Of a stretch of 12,443 nucleotides of DNA, positions 1 through 4,739 are shown piece after piece. The position numbers were made by a program, and so were the translations under genes. The DNA is from JAUXIQ01 sp030620925 [NCBI: Nitrospinota bacterium] (GTDB taxonomy: Bacteria > JAUXIQ01), in contig JAUXIQ010000019.1 of assembly GCA_030620925.1 (NCBI GenBank), forward strand, positions 1 to 12,443, read 5' to 3'. The notes under the pieces are model-generated. The model searched no databases and was not told where the DNA came from. It was given only the letters and a program-made list of their open reading frames with translations. Position 1 is the stretch's first letter, and every line of letters starts with the position of its first letter.

Positions 1-144
1 CGGATCAATCAAAACTGCAGGGACCCCCGGCCCCCTCCACAGTACCTTTTTTGTTACCAGGCGGCTACGTAGCGGCGCGGGTGGTACGGCCGGGAAACTT
101 GCAGGCAGATGTGAGCGTGGAAAGTTATAGCCACTACGGGGAAA
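1..144. other. Window edge, no gene assigned
   Basis: No ATG-started gene with a ribosome site is visible here. On the minus strand the frame of the neighbouring tail gene stays open past its TGA to the window edge (48 codons), and a GGAGGGGG run lies at 31-38, so the next leftward gene probably starts at or beyond the edge. A TTG at 10-12 is a weak candidate. On the plus strand a frame is open from 3 to a stop at 183-185, but it overlaps the end of the tail gene by about 40 nt and has no recognisable product. Confidence 0.4.
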
Positions 145-855
145 TCAGTCCGCGAACAGGCCGAGCCGCTTCAACTGGAACTTGAGAGAGTCTTCATAGA
201 TCTTGGGGATATGCTTCTTAGTCTCCTCAACAGACGGGGCGAGCCAGGGGCGGCGGCGGATAACAACCGATTGATTCGTTAAGTCCCACAGCATCTTGAC
301 ACGGGGCCGTCGCTTGCCGCCTACAACTTTGAATATCCCCTTGCGCCGAGATAGATCCAGGTAAAGATACTTGCGGCCCGTCGCCGCCGCTGCTTTAACC
401 GCGATAAGGTTCTTCTGTCGCCTACCTTTGCCTTCCGACCGTCGGTGCTTAAGCGTTATGTTCTGGAGCTTATTGGGCTTACGGGGTAGACGTGTTCGAG
501 GCTGGGCACCGTCGCCCTGGCCTGCTGAGTATGACGTCGCTATAGGCGTGCCCTCCTTCCCCTCCTTCCCTTTGACCGCCCCAAACTCCTGATCTTCCAT
601 GTAATCTGCAATTGAACCCACAACGGCGGCCTGCTGTGATACCTGGAGAGTCCGCGTTTGCTCCACCTGGACACTTCGGGCAGTGAAGCGGTTACGCAGT
701 ACCATCTCGGATTTGATGTGATCCTGTGCGATCTGACGAGCTTTTAACGCCGACTGATTAACCGTATTTTTCGTAGCGAAGGGGAACGCCCGTTCGCCAA
801 ACACTTTTAAATCCGATTCGAGCCGTTTAAGGCCACTACTTTTGATTGAAAACAT
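145..855 (-). CDS. Probable phage tail/virion completion protein
   Basis: This is a 236-residue basic protein. The N-terminal half is helical and Ala/Lys/Arg-rich (residues 1-75), with the pattern of an early Ala-rich helix, an FTARSVQV strand near 57-64, then an acidic 'YMEDQEFGA' segment (85-93). That pattern is typical of small neck or minor-tail proteins (lambda gpZ or HK97 gp10 type) that cap the tail tube and help join it to the head. The centre (95-160) is a Gly/Lys/Arg-rich linker, and the C-terminus returns to beta segments (YLYLDL; VVIRRRPWLAPS) and a final helix. I chose ATG 855. A TTG six codons upstream (873) is possible, but neither start has a good SD. The gene stands alone after a 400-nt gap, whereas such genes usually sit inside a long structural operon. 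Family assignment is by pattern only; an unrelated virion morphogenesis protein is the main alternative. Confidence 0.5.
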   Translation of the reverse strand: MFSIKSSGLKRLESDLKVFGERAFPFATKNTVNQSALKARQIAQDHIKSEMVLRNRFTARSVQVEQTRTLQVSQQAAVVGSIADYMEDQEFGAVKGKEGKEGTPIATSYSAGQGDGAQPRTRLPRKPNKLQNITLKHRRSEGKGRRQKNLIAVKAAAATGRKYLYLDLSRRKGIFKVVGGKRRPRVKMLWDLTNQSVVIRRRPWLAPSVEETKKHIPKIYEDSLKFQLKRLGLFAD

Positions 856-861
856 GCCCCA

Positions 862-890
862 GGAATACCACAAGGACAGACTCGCGTCAA
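862..890 (-). promoter_or_regulatory. Candidate leftward promoter for the tail gene
   Basis: Read on the minus strand, TTGACG (890-885) is followed after 17 nt by TATTCC (867-862). The -35 is 5/6 to consensus and the -10 is weak. The predicted transcript would start within a base or two of the ATG at 855, so the message would be almost leaderless. This fits the lack of an SD but is unproven. Confidence 0.3.
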
Positions 891-913
891 CTTACCCCGC
901 ACACCCCAGCTTT

Positions 914-934
914 AACCCATCGGTTGGGTTTTTA
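914..934 (+). terminator. Small hairpin with T-run
   Basis: AACCCA (914-919) pairs with TGGGTT (925-930) around a 5-nt loop, and the arm runs into TTT (931-933), the layout of a weak intrinsic terminator for rightward transcription. No rightward gene lies upstream, so it may instead block antisense readthrough from the tail gene region. Confidence 0.35.
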
Positions 935-950
935 TAAGTCGCCGTATTTG

Positions 951-985
951 TTACCCCTTCTCTCTATTTACCCTTTACCCCTTAC
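951..985. repeat. TTACCC(C)TT repeat cluster
   Basis: The motif TTACCCCTT occurs at 951-959, as TTACCCTT at 968-975 and again as TTACCCCTT at 975-983, immediately before the most AT-rich part of the window. Such spaced short repeats are often protein-binding sites for replication initiators or repressors. Simple low-complexity pyrimidine sequence is the alternative. Confidence 0.4.
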
Positions 986-1015
986 TTTAGTTAAGTTATA
1001 TATATAAAGGTGGTA

Positions 1016-1078
1016 GATAGCATACAGTATTATAGTATATTGTATATATCGTAGTATAGTATACTAAGGTACGCTATC
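1016..1078. other. TA-rich element bounded by inverted repeat
   Basis: GATAGC (1016-1021) and its exact inverse GCTATC (1073-1078) bracket about 50 nt made almost wholly of TAT/GTA steps. With one mismatch the arms extend to 10 nt. Inside is an imperfect palindrome of TACA...TGTA type near 1023-1044. The block could melt easily or extrude a cruciform, as expected of a DNA-unwinding element. Its function is inferred only from composition and symmetry. Confidence 0.45.
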
Positions 1079-1229
1079 AACGACGAAAGGTATAGAGAGG
1101 TCGGCACCCTTCGGGGTATGGGTAACCCGGGATAACTATTTGATTTATTTTAACATTCCCTCAACCCCGTACCTTCTGCGTCTTGGGGTTTCGGGTAGAT
1201 TACACCTTACGTTAGACTAAAAAACAATA

Positions 1230-1258
1230 TTGACACCGTTTTAATATCATGTTAAGGT
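1230..1258 (+). promoter_or_regulatory. Rightward promoter before the first repeat array
   Basis: A perfect -35 TTGACA (1230-1235) is followed after 17 nt by TAAGGT (1253-1258), preceded by TG one base upstream (an extended -10 element). The -10 hexamer itself is a poor match. The predicted start is near 1265, so the tandem repeats would lie at the very 5' end of the mRNA, and an ATG at 1267 would be almost leaderless. Confidence 0.5.
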
Positions 1259-1266
1259 GTATCAGA

Positions 1267-1437
1267 ATGGCGGAAACGGACCGAGGCCGCTACGAAACGG
1301 ACCGAGGCCGCTACGAGACGGACCGAGGCCGCTACGAAACGGACCGAGGCCGCTACGAAACGAATACTACGAGGAGATCAGCTATATGGCTAAACTATAC
1401 AGAGACGAGTTCGGGAACCCTTCCCCCTTACCAGTAG
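1267..1437 (+). CDS. Possible 56-aa repeat-encoded leader peptide
   Basis: An ATG at 1267 lies 9 nt after AAGG (1254-1257) and opens a 56-codon frame whose first part is a heptapeptide, ETDRGRY, read four times from the 21-bp repeats. The tail (residues 32-56) has no repeat and runs 52 nt into the next gene in a different frame. If translated, it could couple or attenuate translation of the zinc-module gene. Against it: a GTG at 1257 opens the same repeats in the zinc gene's own frame (reading NGPRPLR), the third frame is also open, and the candidate -10 overlaps the AAGG, so the SD may not be in the message. A non-coding role for the repeats is equally likely. Confidence 0.3.
   Translation: MAETDRGRYETDRGRYETDRGRYETDRGRYETNTTRRSAIWLNYTETSSGTLPPYQ
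1273..1362 (+). repeat. Four-copy 21-bp tandem repeat
   Basis: Units lie at 1273-1293, 1294-1314, 1315-1335 and 1336-1356, with a 6-nt partial copy at 1357-1362. Each begins GAAACGGACCGAGG and ends CCGCTAC. The only difference is GAGACGG in unit 3. The length is both seven codons and two helical turns, so every reading frame is preserved and any protein bound to each unit would sit on one face of the DNA. The array lies between the rightward promoter and the SD of the zinc-module gene, next to the AT-rich block, which resembles an iteron-plus-unwinding-element origin. The number of units may vary between genomes. Confidence 0.95.
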
Positions 1438-2210
1438 GCATCGAAGAGGCGAAACGCTGCCGGACGGTACGGTACTACGACCGAGAACTATGTCCTATTT
1501 GTGGGGGCAAACTGTTCTACACTAAGAACCAAAACTGTGTAACGTGCTCCCGGTATGACGCGTCCGACCTATATGGGCTATCTGTAGGCTTAATGAGTTT
1601 TATCGATCTCCCCGAAGAATACGGGACCGAGAGCTCCACCGCCTACGAGTCCCAGAACCACCTCGGACCCGTCGGAAATAGAGATGTGACCTTTGAGTAC
1701 AAGGCTAAGATTGAGGCCGCACGTTCAATGCTTGGCGGCCTCGCCCCTACCTCTATAGAGCAGGCTGTCCGGGCTGGGGCCGAGTTATGGGTCTACCCTG
1801 AGCCATGCAAAGTTCAAGGCCACCTCGGAATCCGCACGCTCCGAAACGAGTGTTTTTTCTGCAAGCAAGAGCGGGACAAACCCCACCCAAGACAGGAGGC
1901 TATTAGGGCTGGGGAGTCTTGGTACTCGCCGGACAAGCCGTGCCTTAAATGCGGTCAGAAGGCCCTAAAACGGGTTTCGAATGGGGCGTGCAAGGGTTGT
2001 ATTGAAAAAGCCCAGACAGTCACAGGCGGTACAGACACCCCTGACTCGATAATGATGAAAGCTCAGCCCGAAATGGTAATATCTAAGGAAGCGGCCGGAA
2101 CGCTCGGAATGAAGGTATACCGTACCGGGGTACCGTGCCGTCGAGGCCACAAAGGTTTCCGGTATGTTTCAACTAATAGCTGTATAGACTGTTTAAGGGG
2201 GAGGGGATAA
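1386..2210 (+). CDS. Four-module zinc-ribbon protein
   Basis: The 274-residue protein carries four copies of a short metal-binding module at regular spacing: C36/C39 with C51/C54, C141/H146 with C156/C159, C186/C189 with C202/C205, and C251/H255 with C266/C269. Modules 2 to 4 share the layout 'EA..AG...Y...PC..GH...R....CxxC' seen in small phage proteins and at the ends of phage HNH and endonuclease VII-type nucleases. Here no nuclease catalytic motif follows, so DNA or RNA binding, or an architectural role, is more likely than cleavage. Residues 60-120 form a non-Cys spacer. I chose ATG 1386 because GAGGAG (1371-1376) sits 9 nt upstream. A frame extension back to GTG 1257 would add a repeat-encoded 43-residue N-terminus but has no SD. 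It is the first solid gene of the rightward operon and its TAA shares a base with the next ATG. Confidence 0.75.
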   Translation: MAKLYRDEFGNPSPLPVGIEEAKRCRTVRYYDRELCPICGGKLFYTKNQNCVTCSRYDASDLYGLSVGLMSFIDLPEEYGTESSTAYESQNHLGPVGNRDVTFEYKAKIEAARSMLGGLAPTSIEQAVRAGAELWVYPEPCKVQGHLGIRTLRNECFFCKQERDKPHPRQEAIRAGESWYSPDKPCLKCGQKALKRVSNGACKGCIEKAQTVTGGTDTPDSIMMKAQPEMVISKEAAGTLGMKVYRTGVPCRRGHKGFRYVSTNSCIDCLRGRG

Positions 2211-2410
2211 TGGCCGAATACACCGAGGATATAGAGATCCATCGTACAGCCCGTATAAAATCTAAGATAGTTGAGTACGACGTGCTGGACCGGAACCGGT
2301 ACCCTAAAGGCCGCCGCGAATACATATATTTAGGATACGGCACGATCCACACATTAAACCATGTTTTGCAAACAGGCAAAACTAAATACCATTTCTTTAA
2401 GAGGGGGTGA
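2210..2410 (+). CDS. Hypothetical 66-aa protein
   Basis: The ATG overlaps the previous stop by one base (TAATG), and a long purine SD (GGGGGAGGGG, 2197-2206) lies just upstream, so translation is clearly intended and coupled. The product is small and basic, rich in Arg, Lys and Tyr (YIYLGYGT near 38-45). It has no Cys, signal peptide or membrane segment, and resembles a compact beta-rich fold. I do not recognise a family. Confidence 0.65.
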   Translation: MAEYTEDIEIHRTARIKSKIVEYDVLDRNRYPKGRREYIYLGYGTIHTLNHVLQTGKTKYHFFKRG

Positions 2411-2412
2411 AA

Positions 2413-2676
2413 ATGTCAGGAAAGATCATTGAACTCAAAGTGGATGGCGCCGAGCACGCCGTCGCCGGGGACATAGGGGTCGGCCGTCGGCCCAGCTTCC
2501 GCTGTAGCCAATGTGGTGTGGGAATTACAGGTCCCCATTTTGAAGATGTTAGTTCCCTCGGGGCTATCCGGCTATGTTCGCCGGAATGTCTCAGTGCCGA
2601 AACCGATCTCCCCTTAACCGAAGTCCTGCACGAACTTTCGGTATTAAACACGGAGGTAAAACATGACACCAAGTGA
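2413..2676 (+). CDS. Small treble-clef-like zinc protein
   Basis: The 87-residue product has CSQC (31-34) and CSPEC (55-59), a CxxC...CxxxC set with a His at 42, the spacing of a single zinc ribbon or treble-clef fold. The first 25 residues form short beta segments (KIIELKVDG) and the last 20 a helix. ATG 2413 is chosen over GTG 2407 because GAGGGGG (2401-2407) is 5 nt before it. The end overlaps the next gene by 14 nt. It is probably a small nucleic-acid or protein-binding factor; no specific role can be assigned. Confidence 0.65.
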   Translation: MSGKIIELKVDGAEHAVAGDIGVGRRPSFRCSQCGVGITGPHFEDVSSLGAIRLCSPECLSAETDLPLTEVLHELSVLNTEVKHDTK

Positions 2677-3496
2677 ACAGCGCCAATACGTCCTCGACCG
2701 CGTCACCGAGGCCCTGAAGCTCGCACCGGACGTCAAGTACCCCGACATTCCGGAACAGAAATTCAGCGGGCCACACGGTACGTACTCTAGCCTACCCGAA
2801 CCTCGAGGCGCCTACGCCAAACAGGTAGAACAGTTCGGCAATGTGGTAATAATGATCCCCGACTCTACCACTTTCACCGTCCTGAACACCTGTGAGGCGC
2901 TTCAACGGTTCCGCAAAGCTGCCCTGAAAATGCCCAAAACGGATCGGCCCGGATCGTACTCCAAGACTAACCCGGCGGGCCCTCCGAGAGGTAGAGTAAC
3001 CGACTTAGAGGGGGAGTACATCATGAAGGGATATAACCCTTTCCCTAAAACCCTGAAGCTCAGCAAGAAGGACGCCGAGGAGTGGGGTGTCACGGATGGC
3101 TGGTCCCGAACGCGCGGCATGATCATAAAAGCGCCCACCACAGGCGAGAAACCTAAGAAAGCGTTCCCCGGCTTCCCGCCTCATGCTGTGGGTCGGATAA
3201 ATGGGTCAATCCCCATGCACCAGGTCCATACTATGACCACAACCTATGTGGCCGGGGGCAAACCGGTAGTAGTGTGTGAGGCAGCTGAAGGGGTCCACGG
3301 TACTTTCGCCGCTAAACTCCTGGACGTCATCCACGCGGCGTTCCCTGGCCATTCGAGCCGTATCTCCGAAACCTGCGAGTACCTGGCTGTCGTTGGGGGC
3401 GAAGTTGTAGCCCTCCTGGCGCCGTACCCGGAATCGATGTTAATGAAAGTATTAAGCTGGAGGCGAGAGAATGACAAAAGTCCCATACGAGAGTAA
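2663..3496 (+). CDS. Hypothetical 277-aa phage protein
   Basis: The SD GGAGG (2652-2656) is 6 nt from the ATG, inside the end of the previous gene. The protein has no membrane segment or signal peptide. Residues 1-90 mix helices with a hydrophobic strand (VVIMIP, 61-66). Residues 90-170 are Pro/Gly/Lys-rich and probably an extended linker (TNPAGPPRGR; TTGEKPKKAFPG). Residues 185-260 look like a small alpha/beta domain with strands TYVAGGKPVVVC and EYLAVVGGEVVALL around a helix (FAAKLLDVIHAAF). I do not recognise the family and see no catalytic signature. It overlaps the DUF4406 gene by 26 nt, which points to co-translation. Confidence 0.7.
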   Translation: MTPSEQRQYVLDRVTEALKLAPDVKYPDIPEQKFSGPHGTYSSLPEPRGAYAKQVEQFGNVVIMIPDSTTFTVLNTCEALQRFRKAALKMPKTDRPGSYSKTNPAGPPRGRVTDLEGEYIMKGYNPFPKTLKLSKKDAEEWGVTDGWSRTRGMIIKAPTTGEKPKKAFPGFPPHAVGRINGSIPMHQVHTMTTTYVAGGKPVVVCEAAEGVHGTFAAKLLDVIHAAFPGHSSRISETCEYLAVVGGEVVALLAPYPESMLMKVLSWRRENDKSPIRE

Positions 3497-3875
3497 CGAG
3501 TTTTGTTTATCAATCAGCTGCACGGCGGCATATTGTGACCACTGCGCGGCTAAAGCGTTCCATAAGTACCTCGACGCCGAGGGCTACCGCATCGAGAAAA
3601 CAGATAATACCCGTTTGAAGATCTACATTTCCGGTCCCCTGGCGGGTATTCCGGAGTTCCACAAAGCGGAAGCGGAGTTGAAAGCCGAAGGGCATATCGT
3701 TTTAAACCCGGCCAATAATCCGGATGGGCTGTCATATAGGGAGTATATGATCCTGGCCTTGGCTATGGTCCAATGCGCGGACGCGGTCTACCTGTTGAAA
3801 GGATGGTCCAAATCGAAAGGTGCTAAAACCGAGATCGCTTTCGCGGAGAGCTTGGGCTTGCGTATACTGTTCTAA
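3471..3875 (+). CDS. DUF4406 protein with Cys-rich N-terminus
   Basis: Residues 49-134 match the phage DUF4406 pattern: a first strand 'KIYISGP', a helix, 'GHIVLNP', then '..DGLSYREYM', 'CADAVYLLKGW' and 'SKGAKTEIAFAESLGL'. The domain has the fold of nucleoside 2-deoxyribosyltransferases. The Glu at 121 lies where those enzymes carry their catalytic Glu, so nucleotide or base-sugar chemistry is plausible, though activity is not established for the family. Residues 1-47 are an extra segment with C12, C17, C22 and C25, perhaps a metal site, since plain DUF4406 proteins begin close to the KIYISGP strand. The SD GGAGG (3459-3463) is 7 nt before ATG 3471. Confidence 0.75.
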   Translation: MTKVPYESNEFCLSISCTAAYCDHCAAKAFHKYLDAEGYRIEKTDNTRLKIYISGPLAGIPEFHKAEAELKAEGHIVLNPANNPDGLSYREYMILALAMVQCADAVYLLKGWSKSKGAKTEIAFAESLGLRILF

Positions 3876-3891
3876 AACACAGGAGGGTCCC

Positions 3892-4368
3892 ATGAGGAAC
3901 CGTAAGATTGAAGAGTTTTTCGATTTCCGGGAGGGGGTCGAGCGTAGGGCAAAACCCGAACGCCGAGTATCCGCCCGCCTAACCCGGAAGGTAACATGGT
4001 TCGCGGTGAGCTTAACTGTCCTCACCGTAGCCTTACACGTAATCGCCCCTCCTTGGGGCTCTATCGGAGTTGAGTCCATGCTTGAAAAAGAAATGTTAAT
4101 TCTACAGAAGATATATGGGGCGGACGCCTTCTTGAATTTCGATCGGGAAATGAAAGTTCAATGTGTTCCGGAGTACTACCAGGAAACATACGGCAAACCG
4201 TTTTCGTTGGTCACGCTGGCGCAAGTTCTGTCCGAGTCACGAGGATCTACCAAAATTGACGCGGAGCTGTCCGAGGCGTTAGGCCGCAAAGTAAAACCGA
4301 AATTTTTCTCAAGTTCGTTGCTGCCACGATTAAAACTTAAATTTTTAAAAGGAGGGAGAGTACGATGA
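3892..4368 (+). CDS. Single-pass membrane protein, unknown role
   Basis: ATG 3892 is preceded by AGGAGGG (3881-3887), so the 158-residue form is preferred to any longer reading. Residues 1-33 are highly charged (RRAKPERRVSARLTRK). They are followed by one hydrophobic helix at about 34-54 (VTWFAVSLTVLTVALHVIAP) and a mainly outer C-terminal part with a basic tail. The positive-inside rule puts the N-terminus in the cytoplasm. No lytic or holin motif is evident, but small membrane proteins at the end of phage accessory operons often act in lysis, superinfection control or host interaction. The stop overlaps the next start as ATGA. Confidence 0.6.
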   Translation: MRNRKIEEFFDFREGVERRAKPERRVSARLTRKVTWFAVSLTVLTVALHVIAPPWGSIGVESMLEKEMLILQKIYGADAFLNFDREMKVQCVPEYYQETYGKPFSLVTLAQVLSESRGSTKIDAELSEALGRKVKPKFFSSSLLPRLKLKFLKGGRVR

Positions 4369-4556
4369 AAGGATATTATTATTTTTCAGATAGCGCGTTC
4401 CCCGTTTTACTTTGGGTAAAATCTGGATGCAAGAGGAGTTACATACCTCTGTCGAATAGCAGCAAGATATGCCCATTCAACAGACAAACTTACCTTAAGA
4501 CCGCCCTGGGTATTATAGCTCAGTACAAAAGGTCAAGACGGGAGTGGGCCAAATAA
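4365..4556 (+). CDS. Hypothetical 63-aa protein
   Basis: ATG 4365 overlaps the TGA of the membrane protein gene, and GGAGGGAG (4351-4358) is 6 nt upstream, so it is translated as the last gene of the rightward operon. It has an aromatic N-terminus (YYYF), two Cys (C22, C36), a hydrophobic stretch LKTALGIIAQY (44-54) and a basic end (KRSRREWAK). No family is recognised. The terminator hairpin begins 4 nt after its stop. Confidence 0.55.
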   Translation: MKGYYYFSDSAFPVLLWVKSGCKRSYIPLSNSSKICPFNRQTYLKTALGIIAQYKRSRREWAK

Positions 4557-4559
4557 GAA

Positions 4560-4600
4560 AACCCCTGTTCATAAGCCCGCATGGCCGGTGAACAGGGGTT
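4560..4600 (-). terminator. 12-bp hairpin terminator between converging operons
   Basis: AACCCCTGTTCA (4560-4571) pairs perfectly with TGAACAGGGGTT (4589-4600) over a 17-nt loop. On the minus strand the arm continues into TTTTCTTATTT, so it is a strong intrinsic terminator for the leftward replication operon. On the plus strand the following bases are CCCTAT, which gives no U-tract, so rightward stopping would be weaker or need a factor. Confidence 0.85.
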
Positions 4601-4724
4601 CCCTATAGGAGGTGGTTAAGAATACCCCACCCCCGTATACAATGTCAATATCTATCTGTTACCGAACAGCTCTCCCCCGCGTTAAGGATGGACGCGGTAC
4701 ATAAAGTACGGGTGAACGTGCTTT
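4601..4724. other. Convergent intergenic spacer with stray SD
   Basis: This short gap has a full AGGAGGTGG (about 4608-4615) but no good start follows. GTG 4612 overlaps the SD itself, and ATG 4642 lies 26 nt downstream and gives only 20 codons. A 6-bp stem CCGCGT/ACGCGG (4677-4682 with 4692-4697) lies before the primase gene stop. It may be the relic of a removed gene. I see no supported gene here. Confidence 0.45.
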
Positions 4725-4739
4725 TCATACCCCACCCCC
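4622..4739. repeat. 13-bp direct repeat flanking the spacer
   Basis: ATACCCCACCCCC occurs at 4622-4634 and again at 4727-4739, the second copy encoding the last residues of the primase protein. The 92-nt segment between could have been added or could be lost by recombination between the copies. Chance in C-rich sequence is possible. Confidence 0.5.

Larger units (their letters stand above)
856..1266. other. A+T-rich intergenic control region
   Basis: This 400-nt gap separates the leftward tail gene from the rightward operon and holds no convincing gene. In order it contains a minus-strand promoter candidate (862-890), a hairpin with T-run (914-934), TTACCCCTT-type repeats (951-985), a TA-rich block bounded by an inverted repeat (1016-1078), a short ACCC-TTCG-GGGT hairpin with a C(UUCG)G-type loop (1106-1117), a longer AACCCC/GGGGTT pair (1163-1168 with 1185-1190), and a rightward promoter (1230-1258). 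The base composition between 985 and 1075 is far more AT-rich than the flanking genes. It could be a replication origin, an operator region, or both. Confidence 0.6.

Noticed and set aside
1273-1362. CRISPR array
   Set aside because: Units abut with no spacers and are coding-length multiples of three; there are no cas genes.
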